Positions 17,285-25,501 are shown, numbered from the stretch's first letter. The stretch is 37,804 nt of DNA from Clostridia bacterium (GCA_017548045.1 JAFYNR010000062.1:1-37804), one strand, 5' to 3'. The notes: a model not told the origin generated them from the letters alone. Numbers and translations: made by a program.

Positions 17285-19162
17285 ATGAAAAAAAGATTTG
17301 TAAGCCTTATTCTTGCGGTGATAACGGTGATGTTACTTTTCACCGTTCCCGTATCTGCGGCGGAGAGGGGCTTTGCGGTTAAGGATGCGGTTATTGTCCT
17401 ACCCGAAAACGCAGGCATAACCGATACCTATGCGGCAGAGCGTCTGAAATATTATCTTGACGAAATTACGTCGGGAAATATTGAAATTGCATACGGCGGT
17501 GTGCACGACGGCTGTGCAATCACCCTGCAGAGCAACGCAGGCGGTGCAGACGGCAGCTATACCATTGCTTCAACCGAAAACGGGCTTGCCGTAACAGGCT
17601 CGGGCAACAAGGGCGTCATAAACGGTGTTTACCGATTCCTTGAGGAATTCTGCGGCTGTCACTGGTATGAGGCGGAGGTTATCGTTGTTCCCGAAAACGA
17701 AAATCTTACCGTTCCCCGTGATATCAATATCGAATATACCCCCTTCTTTGAGTATTCCGAAACGGATACAAGAAGTGCAATGGATGCGGAATTTTCCGTT
17801 GCAAACGGACTTACGGGCGGCATTTACAAAGACCTTTCACCCGAGCAGGGCGGTGCGGTTGAATATATCGGCGGCTCAAGCCACACCCTTGTCAATCGGT
17901 ATTGCAAGCCCTCGGTTTATTTTGAGGAGCATCCCGAATATTTTGCCCTGGTTGACGGCGTAAGAACGGGAACTCAGCTTTGCCTCACAAATGAGAACGT
18001 GAAGGACGTTGTGACTGCCGAGGCTCTTGCAGTGCTTGAAAAACAGCATAACCCCGATGCAGACGTGCAGATTCTTTCAATCACTCAGGCGGATAACGGA
18101 TATTACTGTCAGTGTGATAACTGTAGGTCTCTTGACGGTGCAACCGGCTCGCCTGCAGGCACAATGCTGACCTTCGTTAACGAAATCGCAGGCAGAATAA
18201 AGGCTTCGGGCAATTATGACAACGTAGCCTTCGACACCTTCGCCTATCAGTATACACGCAAGGCGCCCGTGGGTGTTGTGCCCCGTGAGGACGTTATAGT
18301 GCGCCTTTGCTCAATCGAGTGCTGCTTCGGGCACACTCTTGACGACCCCGATTGCAAAAGCAACACAGCCTTTATGCAGGATTTGTCGGAATGGAGCAAA
18401 ATCTGCAACAGGCTTTACATATGGAACTACAACCTCAACTGTGACGAAAGCATAAATATCTATGCCAATTTCGGCACGATGCAGAGAAACACTCAGATTT
18501 TTTATGAGCACAACGTAAAGGGAATCTATCAGCAGGGTGTTTATTACATCTCTGAAAGCGACGGCGAATTCGGTGAGATGAAAACCTATCTTCTCACAAA
18601 GCTTATGCAGAATCCCTACCTTGATTTTGACAAAGAAATGACGGAGTATATGACCGCTGTTTACGGTGACGGCGGCGTATACCTTAAGGAATTTATCGAT
18701 ATAGTAACCGACCATGCGGTTACAAAGTACAAGCACCTTTACCTTGAAGAGGATTCACGTTATTCACTGCCGGGTATGATGCCTTGGGAAGTGAGCAAAT
18801 GCGACGAGCTTTGGGAAAAGGCAAAGTCGCAGGCGGAAACCGAGGAGCAGCTTAACCGTATTCTTCGCTCGGAAATCTGCTGGCGATACTGGAAATGCTC
18901 CAATATGCGCTCGGAATTCTCCCTTCTTCAGCATCCCTATCTGTGGATGAAGGCGAGAAAGGACCTTTATAACGATTTTGTGAAATTCGGCATAACCCGA
19001 ATGGGCGAAAGACCCAACCACGAGCTTTCAAGCAACGATTTAAGGCATCTGACACGCAGGATTTACACCTGGATTACCCTCTATGACGAGCCCGTATGGG
19101 ATGCCATCAACCCCTATGCCGTTGCCTTCTACGAGCTTATGGAAAAGCTTTATAATTTTTAA
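17285..19162 (+). CDS. Exported DUF4838 protein, putative glycosidase
   Basis: Secreted protein of the DUF4838 family, related to GH20-like hexosaminidases and often found in glycan-use clusters; no activity is established for this branch. Signal peptide 1-26 (VPVSAA). The N-terminal alpha/beta domain (about 30-150) has YAAERLKYYLDEIT (49-62) and GNKGVINGVYRFLEEFCGC (108-125), the fold that precedes catalytic barrels in GH20/GH67-type enzymes. The barrel part has HPEYFALVDG (216-225), QLCLTNENV (231-239) and a CxCDNC group (275-280) that could bind metal or form disulfides. 625 residues. The last part is helical with many Trp and Tyr residues. It could remove a terminal sugar before the mannosidase acts, but the target sugar cannot be read from sequence. 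Confidence 0.75.
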   Translation: MKKRFVSLILAVITVMLLFTVPVSAAERGFAVKDAVIVLPENAGITDTYAAERLKYYLDEITSGNIEIAYGGVHDGCAITLQSNAGGADGSYTIASTENGLAVTGSGNKGVINGVYRFLEEFCGCHWYEAEVIVVPENENLTVPRDINIEYTPFFEYSETDTRSAMDAEFSVANGLTGGIYKDLSPEQGGAVEYIGGSSHTLVNRYCKPSVYFEEHPEYFALVDGVRTGTQLCLTNENVKDVVTAEALAVLEKQHNPDADVQILSITQADNGYYCQCDNCRSLDGATGSPAGTMLTFVNEIAGRIKASGNYDNVAFDTFAYQYTRKAPVGVVPREDVIVRLCSIECCFGHTLDDPDCKSNTAFMQDLSEWSKICNRLYIWNYNLNCDESINIYANFGTMQRNTQIFYEHNVKGIYQQGVYYISESDGEFGEMKTYLLTKLMQNPYLDFDKEMTEYMTAVYGDGGVYLKEFIDIVTDHAVTKYKHLYLEEDSRYSLPGMMPWEVSKCDELWEKAKSQAETEEQLNRILRSEICWRYWKCSNMRSEFSLLQHPYLWMKARKDLYNDFVKFGITRMGERPNHELSSNDLRHLTRRIYTWITLYDEPVWDAINPYAVAFYELMEKLYNF

Positions 19163-19217
19163 GTGCAGAGTGAATAAAGATTAATCACGCATTGAAATTT
19201 GCAGACCGGGAGATAAT

Positions 19218-19739
19218 ATGAAATACTACGCAGCACAGTTTCTGGGTATACTCGTTACCCTTGCAGTTATACTTACCCTTCAGATGAAAAAGAAAAAGCA
19301 GATGCTTTTTGTATCGGTGCTTTCCAACGTTTTCTCAGCCGCAAACATCCTTTTGCTTGACGGCTTCAATTCGGGCGTTGTGGTGTGCCTTGTGGCGGTG
19401 TGCCAGCTTTTCGTTTCCCTTTGGCACGAATACAAGGGCACTCAGTCGGGCACTGCGGAAAAGGTGATTTTCCTTATTCTTTATGCGGCAGGCGGCCTGC
19501 TGGGCTACAAAATACCCCTTGACCTGCTTTCAACCCTTGCGGCGGTGTTCTATATGCTGGCGGTGTTCCAGAAAAAAGAGCAGAACATAAGGCTTATGCT
19601 TCTTGCCAACCTTTCGCTGTGGACAATCTACCATTCCGTTCTCGGTTCAACCGCCGTTTTCGCTCAGATTGCAGGCATAATTTCATCCCTTATCGCCCTT
19701 TACAGGTTCAGAAATAAAAAGCAGGGAGGAGTTCAATGA
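19218..19739 (+). CDS. YgjV-like integral membrane protein
   Basis: Small membrane protein of about 173 residues with five or six hydrophobic helices. It resembles the YgjV family (Imp-YgjV), whose function is unknown. Visible landmarks are QMKKKKQMLFVSVLSNVF (22-39), a basic loop followed by an Asn-containing helix, and LLANLSLWTIYHSV near 128-141, the paired Asn/Trp/Tyr segments of this family. GGGAG lies 8 bases before the ATG. Its stop overlaps the next start (ATGA), so it is translationally coupled to the metallophosphoesterase, suggesting that the two products work together at the membrane. Confidence 0.65.
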   Translation: MKYYAAQFLGILVTLAVILTLQMKKKKQMLFVSVLSNVFSAANILLLDGFNSGVVVCLVAVCQLFVSLWHEYKGTQSGTAEKVIFLILYAAGGLLGYKIPLDLLSTLAAVFYMLAVFQKKEQNIRLMLLANLSLWTIYHSVLGSTAVFAQIAGIISSLIALYRFRNKKQGGVQ

Positions 19740-21001
19740 GTTCGATAAGCGGAATTTTTCTTGCGGTGCTTATTGCCTACGGAAGCTTTGTTTCCCTTCT
19801 GGCAAACCCCAAAGCACCTGCGGATACGGGGGATTTTACTCCCGTTGTAAGGTTCCTTGTCACAAGCGATTCCCATATCACCACCATAGGCGACGTTCAG
19901 AGCTTCAGACTTCAGCGTATGATTAAGCTGGGCTATGATATTGCCGAGAAGGATGAGGAATATAACGGACTTGATGCGGTGCTTGTTGCAGGTGATATTA
20001 CCGACGTAGGCACGAAAATCGCCTTCGGCAGCATCAAGGCGGCAACAAAGCCCGTTCTGAAGGAGGGAACACAGTTCCTTGCCACCGTATCAACCTCTCA
20101 CGATGACCGCAGTCTCGGTAAGGAATCCCTTACCTTATACAGCGAAATTATGGAGCAGGAAACGGATTTCCACCGTGTGATAAACGGCTTCCATTTCATC
20201 GGCGTTTCCGCCTCCATTAACGAAGGCGAGCATTACGGCGAATATCAGAAAAAATGGCTTAAAGAACAGCTTGACCTTGCGGTTTCGGACGACCCGTCAA
20301 AGCCCGTTTTCGTTATGCAGCACGAGCATATTCTGAATACGGTTTACGGCAGCTCGGATTTTGAGGGCTGGGGAATGCCCGATTTTGCGGAAATCCTCAA
20401 GGAATATCCTCAGGTCATTGATTTTTCGGGCCATTCACATTACCCCATAAACGATGCAAGGTCAATCTGGCAGGGTGAATACACGGCTTTGGGCACAGGC
20501 GGTCTTTACTATGCGGAGATCACCGTTGACGACGTGCGTACGGTTCACCCCGAAAATTACAGAAGCTGTTCAACCTTCTGGGTGGTTGAGATTGATAAGG
20601 ATAACCGCATAAGGCTCCGTGCCGTTGACCTGCTTGCAAAGGAATATCTTTGCGAATATATTCTCGAAAGCCCTTTTGACAGAAGCTATACCCCCGAAAA
20701 ACGCCTTGAGGCATCAAAGGCTCCCGTTTTTGACACGGATGCAAGCCTTAAAATTTCAAACGGCAAGGTTAAATTCAGTGCCGCGCAGTCAGCCGACGGT
20801 ATGCCGATTTTCATATACAGAGCCTTTGCCGTTGATGCACAGGGCAACAGAATTCCCGTGGGCAAAACCGTTCCGAAGTATTACCGCTATGACGTGCCTG
20901 ACAGGGTGACGATAGAGCTTGAAAATCTTCCCCAAGGGGAGTATACCGTTGAGGTTGTGGCGGAAAACTGCTACGGAATACAGTCAGCACCGCTGAAATA
21001 A
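19736..21001 (+). CDS. Membrane-anchored or exported metallophosphoesterase with altered GNHD motif
   Basis: Calcineurin-like phosphoesterase. An N-terminal hydrophobic segment (about 5-24) acts as signal or anchor. Motifs in order: SDSH (44-47), AGDITD (85-90), STSHDD (119-124), QHEH (195-198) and GHSH (232-235). The third motif is normally GNHD/E. Here the asparagine that bridges metal and phosphate is serine (S121), while H122 and D123 remain. The other phosphoesterase in this window (3167-4876) keeps GNHD. A C-terminal fibronectin-like beta domain (about 330-421, ending YTVEVVAENCYG) follows. 421 residues. It overlaps the upstream membrane-protein gene by 4 bases and is followed after 13 bases by a lipase-like gene. 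A phosphodiester of a lipid head group is an attractive but unproven target. Confidence 0.82.
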   Translation: MSSISGIFLAVLIAYGSFVSLLANPKAPADTGDFTPVVRFLVTSDSHITTIGDVQSFRLQRMIKLGYDIAEKDEEYNGLDAVLVAGDITDVGTKIAFGSIKAATKPVLKEGTQFLATVSTSHDDRSLGKESLTLYSEIMEQETDFHRVINGFHFIGVSASINEGEHYGEYQKKWLKEQLDLAVSDDPSKPVFVMQHEHILNTVYGSSDFEGWGMPDFAEILKEYPQVIDFSGHSHYPINDARSIWQGEYTALGTGGLYYAEITVDDVRTVHPENYRSCSTFWVVEIDKDNRIRLRAVDLLAKEYLCEYILESPFDRSYTPEKRLEASKAPVFDTDASLKISNGKVKFSAAQSADGMPIFIYRAFAVDAQGNRIPVGKTVPKYYRYDVPDRVTIELENLPQGEYTVEVVAENCYGIQSAPLK

Positions 21002-21014
21002 AGGAGAACTGAAA

Positions 21015-22877
21015 ATGAGAAAGATAATGAAAAGAGTGATAGCCTTTATGGTTTGTGCATCATTGCTCGCCTCGGCCCTTGCGCCGTCGGCATCGGCGCT
21101 TGAAACGGATTGCGGCGGCAGATGTGAGCATTCCCCCGTAATCGTTCTTCCCGGCATCAATCATTCGCCCACCTACCTTTACGATGAAAACGACGATCCC
21201 GTTACGTATAACGGCTCTCATATCGGCAGCACCCTGCTTATTCTTAACGAGGCGGCGCTTTCAACCTCCAACATTCTGAAGCTTGTGGGCAGTGCGCTGG
21301 GTACGATTCTTCTGCAGACCAACGTGGGTCTTGACAAGGTTGCCTATAATCTGGTTTCGGAAATCTTCAAATATCAGAGATGCGACGATAAGGGCGACCA
21401 CGTTGAAAACTTACAGACAAAAAGGTGGGATTATTCACTTGAGCATATGTCCGAGGAGGATCTTGACTGGACTTACAGAATGGTTCCCATGCAGGCGCTT
21501 GTGAATGAAATCGGTGAGGATCACGTTTATTTCTTCACCTTCAACCTTGTGGGCGACCCTATGGATTCTGCCGACGACCTTGCGCAGTACATTGAAATGG
21601 TAAAGGAGCAGACGGGTCACGAGAAGGTAACCCTTCTTCCCGTTTCCCTGGGCGGCACGATTCTCACCGCCTACCTTGAAAAATACGGCCACGGCGAGCT
21701 TGACCAGATTGTGAATGCGGTTGCCTGCCTTGACGGTACGGATATCGTTGCGGATTTCTTCGCAAGGGAATGGCGTCTTGATGACGAGTATCTCTACCAT
21801 CAGTTTATGACCAATATATTTATTGAATCCGAGGGCGAGCCTACTCTGGGCTACCTTATCAACACCCTTCTCCATATTATTCCCCGTTCGGGTGTGGATG
21901 CACTGCTTTCGGGTGCAATAAGCGCAATTCTCGATACCCTTATGCTTAACTGCCCTCAGTTCTGGGCTATGCTTCCCTCTTACAGATACGAAGCCCTTGC
22001 GGAAAGATACCTCAGCGATAAGCCCGAGCTTAAAGCAAGAACGGACAGCTTCCAGACCGCAAGACTGAATCTTAAACAGAATATTCTTGATGCGGTTGCC
22101 GACGGAGTAAGGGTTAACTCCATTTCCGGCTCCAACCTTGATTTCGGTGAAGAAATGTATACATATTTCAACATCGTTGCATCCGCCGAAAAGCATAATT
22201 CCGACGGTATCGTGAATCTTTCGTCAACAACTCTCGGTGCAACAGGTGCTCCCGGCAGGCTCACTCTTGCCGACGTTGACTACGAAAAGAACACCTATTG
22301 CACAAATCCCGACCATAATCACGTGTCACCCGACAATATGGTTGACGCTTCCACGGCAATTCTTCCTGAAAATACGTGGATTTTCCTTGACCAATACCAC
22401 GAAGTAGGTTACAATGATGTAGTACTCAATCTTGCAAAGGCAATTATTCTGGGCGAGGTAACGGACGTTAACGATAACCCCGAAATGTATCCCCAGTATA
22501 ATTACCCCTGCTACACCCAGAGCATCCGCCGCTGGAAGCTGCCCGATGCAAAGAGGGTAGATCAGTCAAACCTCAGCGAGGAGGATAAGGCAGAGCTTAA
22601 CGCGGCTATTGCCGAGGGCGAGGCGGTGCTTAAAATGACCGTTGCCGACCAGCCCCGTGTTGAAGCCGCAGAGGCAAGGCTTATTGCCATTCTTCACAAG
22701 GTGGGTGCGGAAGGCTACGAAAATATTGAGGTAAAAAAAGAATCGGCGCTTGACCCGATTCTTGAAGATATTACTTATGCAATGAGCAAGGGCTCGCTTT
22801 TCCTTCTGGGCGGCGGAAGTCTTATTGACAGAATTCTTTCACCCTTCAGAGCGCTTCTCAAGCTTATTACAAAGTAA
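21015..22877 (+). CDS. Exported lipase-like alpha/beta hydrolase (copy 1)
   Basis: Predicted secreted serine hydrolase distantly like LCAT/lipase-type alpha/beta hydrolases. Signal peptide 1-28 (SASA). Oxyanion-side strand VIVLPGINHS (42-51). Nucleophile elbow LPVSLGG (208-214), with S211; the first glycine of the usual GxSxG is proline or valine here. Probable acid D397 in NSDGIVNLSS and histidine H462 in YHEVGYND, the order expected for the triad. A second conserved string, DHNHVSPDNMVDAST (433-447), is shared with the next gene. The C-terminal 30 residues (LIDRILSPFRALLKLITK) form an amphipathic basic helix at the very end. 620 residues. AAGGAGAA lies before the start. Phospholipase or acyltransferase action is possible; the substrate is unknown. 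Confidence 0.68.
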   Translation: MRKIMKRVIAFMVCASLLASALAPSASALETDCGGRCEHSPVIVLPGINHSPTYLYDENDDPVTYNGSHIGSTLLILNEAALSTSNILKLVGSALGTILLQTNVGLDKVAYNLVSEIFKYQRCDDKGDHVENLQTKRWDYSLEHMSEEDLDWTYRMVPMQALVNEIGEDHVYFFTFNLVGDPMDSADDLAQYIEMVKEQTGHEKVTLLPVSLGGTILTAYLEKYGHGELDQIVNAVACLDGTDIVADFFAREWRLDDEYLYHQFMTNIFIESEGEPTLGYLINTLLHIIPRSGVDALLSGAISAILDTLMLNCPQFWAMLPSYRYEALAERYLSDKPELKARTDSFQTARLNLKQNILDAVADGVRVNSISGSNLDFGEEMYTYFNIVASAEKHNSDGIVNLSSTTLGATGAPGRLTLADVDYEKNTYCTNPDHNHVSPDNMVDASTAILPENTWIFLDQYHEVGYNDVVLNLAKAIILGEVTDVNDNPEMYPQYNYPCYTQSIRRWKLPDAKRVDQSNLSEEDKAELNAAIAEGEAVLKMTVADQPRVEAAEARLIAILHKVGAEGYENIEVKKESALDPILEDITYAMSKGSLFLLGGGSLIDRILSPFRALLKLITK

Positions 22878-22893
22878 CGAAAGGGGTATAATT

Positions 22894-24714
22894 ATGAAAA
22901 AAATCATTTCCTGCATCCTTGTGGTTGCACTGGCATTTTCAATGCTTACGGTAAGTGCATCCGCAGTGAAAACCGAGTGCAACGGCGATTGCGACACCTG
23001 TCCCGCCATTGTTGTTCCCGGTATCGGTCAGTCAAACGTATGGGCGCTTGACGAAAACGGCGATTACCTGCTTGATTCAGACGGCGAAAGAATAAGCTGC
23101 TTCCCCGCAATTTTCGACGTAGGCTCAATCGTAATGAGAGTTCTTGTTCCCGCACTTCTCACACTTGCAACTCAGCACGATATCGGCCTTTCAAATGCAC
23201 TTTGCGACGTTGTTCTGGATGCATTTTCAGTTAATCTCTGCGATGAAAACGGCAAAAACACAGGCAACCTCGAGGTTGAAAAATATCTTTATTCCGTAGC
23301 TGAATGCTCGGATTACGAAAAAAAGCAGATCTATAATAACATTCCTCTCCAGGCATTTGCCGAGCAGGCAGGCGAGGACCATCTCTATTATTTCGCATAC
23401 AACTCATTCGGTAACAACTACGACACCGTAAAAGAGCTTTATGAATTCATTCAGATGGTCAAGGAAGAAACAGGCCACGACAAGGTGAACATCGTTCCCA
23501 TCAGTATGGGCGGCTCCCTTGCAAACGCTCTGCTTCAGTATTATCCCGACGTTATGAATGACCTTAACAAGGTTGTTTATATCGTTCCCGCACTTAACGG
23601 CTCAACAATCGTAGGCGACCTTTACACAAAGAATTTCGCTTTCTTTGACACCGAATTCCTCTATAACGGCTTCCTTGAGGCGCTTATGGACGAAGAGGAT
23701 GCAAGAATGATTGAGGTTATCGCAAGAATCCTGCCCGACCAGGTTCTTTCAAGCGTGCTCAAAAAAGTTGCGGACTGCCTTGTTGAGGACGTTGCCGCAA
23801 ACGTTACAAGCCTTTGGGGTCTGTGTCCCAAGGAATATTACCCCGAAGCATCGGCTGCCCTTCTTGCAGACAAGCCCGAAATCAAGAGACAGACCGATAT
23901 GTTCTACGAGGCACAGGTAAATTCGCTTGCAAATATCCAGAAGCTTATTGATAACGGCGTTCAGGTGTTCAACATCGTTGACTACGACGTACCCCTTTAC
24001 CTCATCGGTAACTCCTGGAACGACGATAATGCAGACGGCGTTATCCACCTTTCATCAACAGCTATGGGCGTTCACAGCGCACTCTGCGGCGAAACTCTGG
24101 GTGAGGATTATCAGCAGGCAAACACAAGCGTAAACTGCTCCGATAAGTCACACAACCACATTTCACCCGATAACGTTGTTGACGCTTCAACAGGTCTTCT
24201 TCCCGACCACACCTTCTATTTTGACGGTCAGGGTCACGAGCAGACCGCAAGAAACGATGCTATCATCGCTCTTGCAACAAGACTTTTGGCAACCGATGAT
24301 ATTACCGACGTTTATTCAACCGAGGATTTCCCCCAGTTCAACGGCAGAAGAGATCCCCGTGCTCTCAAGAATACGTATATTCCCGAGGCAAAGGCAGTTG
24401 ATACTTCGGCTCTGAGCGCAGAGGATGCACAGGAGCTTGCCGAAGCACTTGCCGAGGCGGAAGCCTTCGTAAACAGCACCGCAAGCTATGACGGCCAGCA
24501 GAAGGAAGTTGAAACAAGACTTGTGAATATTCTTGTGAAGATAGGTGCAAGGGAAGCAAAGGTTGAAGAAGAGCCCTCAACCTTCTTCACAAATCTCAGC
24601 CTCTGGCTCTATGATACCTACGGCGCAAACGGCTTCTCCGAAATGCCCGGTCTTACGGTTGTGCTTCTTTTCAACACTGTATTCGGTGCAATCGGTTCAC
24701 TTTTCGGTAAATAA
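22894..24714 (+). CDS. Exported lipase-like alpha/beta hydrolase (copy 2)
   Basis: Tandem paralogue of the preceding gene. The start at 22894 is chosen because GAAAGGGG precedes it and the product then begins with a normal signal peptide (MKKIISCILVV, cleavage near SASA at 24); the longer frame from 22825 would overlap the upstream gene and bury that peptide. Landmarks: CPAIVVPGIGQSN (36-48), nucleophile elbow VPISMGG (201-207) with S204, ADGVIHLSS (380-388) with D381, SHNHISPDNVVDAST (419-433), and GHEQTARND (447-455) with H448. The tail ends in a hydrophobic helix (VVLLFNTVFGAIGSLFGK). 606 residues. It is the last gene of the long operon, 16 bases after copy 1 and 9 bases before a terminator. 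Sequence similarity to copy 1 is clear but not high, so the duplication is old. Confidence 0.68.
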   Translation: MKKIISCILVVALAFSMLTVSASAVKTECNGDCDTCPAIVVPGIGQSNVWALDENGDYLLDSDGERISCFPAIFDVGSIVMRVLVPALLTLATQHDIGLSNALCDVVLDAFSVNLCDENGKNTGNLEVEKYLYSVAECSDYEKKQIYNNIPLQAFAEQAGEDHLYYFAYNSFGNNYDTVKELYEFIQMVKEETGHDKVNIVPISMGGSLANALLQYYPDVMNDLNKVVYIVPALNGSTIVGDLYTKNFAFFDTEFLYNGFLEALMDEEDARMIEVIARILPDQVLSSVLKKVADCLVEDVAANVTSLWGLCPKEYYPEASAALLADKPEIKRQTDMFYEAQVNSLANIQKLIDNGVQVFNIVDYDVPLYLIGNSWNDDNADGVIHLSSTAMGVHSALCGETLGEDYQQANTSVNCSDKSHNHISPDNVVDASTGLLPDHTFYFDGQGHEQTARNDAIIALATRLLATDDITDVYSTEDFPQFNGRRDPRALKNTYIPEAKAVDTSALSAEDAQELAEALAEAEAFVNSTASYDGQQKEVETRLVNILVKIGAREAKVEEEPSTFFTNLSLWLYDTYGANGFSEMPGLTVVLLFNTVFGAIGSLFGK

Positions 24715-24723
24715 GAATAAATC

Positions 24724-24750
24724 AACCGGCGGAGAAATCCGTCGGTTTTT
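24724..24750 (+). terminator. Intrinsic terminator ending the long hydrolase operon
   Basis: AACCGGCGGA / TCCGTCGGTT (24724-24733 with 24738-24747), one G-T wobble, GAAA tetraloop, then a T-run to 24750. The -35 box of the next promoter begins 2 bases later. Confidence 0.85.
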
Positions 24751-24751
24751 C

Positions 24752-24780
24752 TTGCGGTAAAAAGGGTTATATGCTATAAT
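24752..24780 (+). promoter_or_regulatory. SigA promoter with extended -10 for the small protein and ridA
   Basis: TTGCGG (24752-24757), a 17-nt spacer, then TATAAT (24775-24780) preceded by TGC (extended -10). It is packed directly behind the terminator of the preceding operon. Confidence 0.8.
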
Positions 24781-24811
24781 ATTATCCAACACCGAAAAAG
24801 GAATGATAAAT

Positions 24812-25096
24812 ATGATAATGCCAAACTCAAATCATACGGATTATATGGCGAAAACGGCAGCCGATACCGAAGAGTGCCTGCAATATGTTAAAAAAATTGA
24901 AGATATTCTCAAAAAAGAATATTCTGAAAAAGGCTTTGGCTTTACGGAAGCGGACAGTGAGTTTTACCGAAATATAAACGAGCACACCGAAGCACTTGCA
25001 AAGCTGCTGGAAATCAAACTGTCCTATATCGAAAGATTAAGGACAGAATATGATGAAGCAGACAGCAGATTAACGGAAATGGCAAAGAGTTTTTAA
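24812..25096 (+). CDS. Small charged coiled-coil protein, unknown function
   Basis: 94 residues; not recognised. It is rich in Glu, Lys and Leu, and from about residue 15 to the end looks entirely alpha-helical, with heptad-like runs (CLQYVKKIEDILKKEY; LAKLLEIKLSYIERLRTEY). This fits a coiled-coil or helical-bundle dimer. There is no signal peptide or membrane segment. AAAAGGA (24796-24802) is 9 nt from the ATG at 24812 but overlaps the earlier ATG at 24803, so 24812 is preferred; another ATG at 24818 is possible. Transcribed from the extended -10 promoter upstream and probably co-transcribed with ridA 24 bases downstream. Confidence 0.65.
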   Translation: MIMPNSNHTDYMAKTAADTEECLQYVKKIEDILKKEYSEKGFGFTEADSEFYRNINEHTEALAKLLEIKLSYIERLRTEYDEADSRLTEMAKSF

Positions 25097-25120
25097 CAAT
25101 AATTCAAAAGGAGAATTTAT

Positions 25121-25492
25121 ATGGATATCATCTATACAAAAAACGCGCCCGATGCAATCGGCCCTTATTCACAGGCAATCGTTGCAGGGGGACTTGTTTT
25201 CACCTCGGGTCAGATTCCCATTAACCCCGAAAGCGGTGCCGTTGAGGCGCAGACAATCACGGAGCAGACCGAGCAGGTTTGCAAAAATATAAAAGCCGTT
25301 CTCGAAGCGGCAGGAAGCAGCCTTGAAAAGGTTGTGAAAACCGTTTGTTTCCTCAGCGATATGGGCAACTTCGCTCCCTTCAACGAGGTTTACGCAAAAT
25401 ATTTCACGGGTAAGCCTGCACGCTCCTGCGTGGCAGTGAAGGAGCTTCCCAAGGGTGTTCTTGTTGAAATTGATACCGTAGCAGAGGTTTGA
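25121..25492 (+). CDS. ridA: RidA family enamine/imine deaminase
   Basis: Cytoplasmic trimeric enzyme of the RidA/YjgF/UK114 family that hydrolyses reactive 2-aminoacrylate-type enamines/imines made by PLP enzymes, releasing ammonia and a keto acid. 123 residues, the typical length. Family landmarks: AIGPYSQAI (12-20), GLVFTSGQIP (24-33), NIKAVLEAAGSSLEKVVKT (56-74), and KPARSCVAV with substrate-binding R101. E116 in VEIDTVAEV completes the site, so the protein should be active. AAAGGAGAA lies 7 nt before the start. A terminator follows at once. Confidence 0.95.
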   Translation: MDIIYTKNAPDAIGPYSQAIVAGGLVFTSGQIPINPESGAVEAQTITEQTEQVCKNIKAVLEAAGSSLEKVVKTVCFLSDMGNFAPFNEVYAKYFTGKPARSCVAVKELPKGVLVEIDTVAEV

Positions 25493-25501
25493 GAAAGTAT
25501 T

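Noticed and set aside
21435-22196. 253-codon antisense open frame
   Set aside because: Lies fully inside the lipase-like gene, has no ribosome site and no recognisable motifs; it is a by-product of biased codon use.
22825-22893. Upstream start for the second lipase-like gene
   Set aside because: Would overlap the preceding gene and place a normal signal peptide internally; the ATG at 22894 has a good ribosome site.
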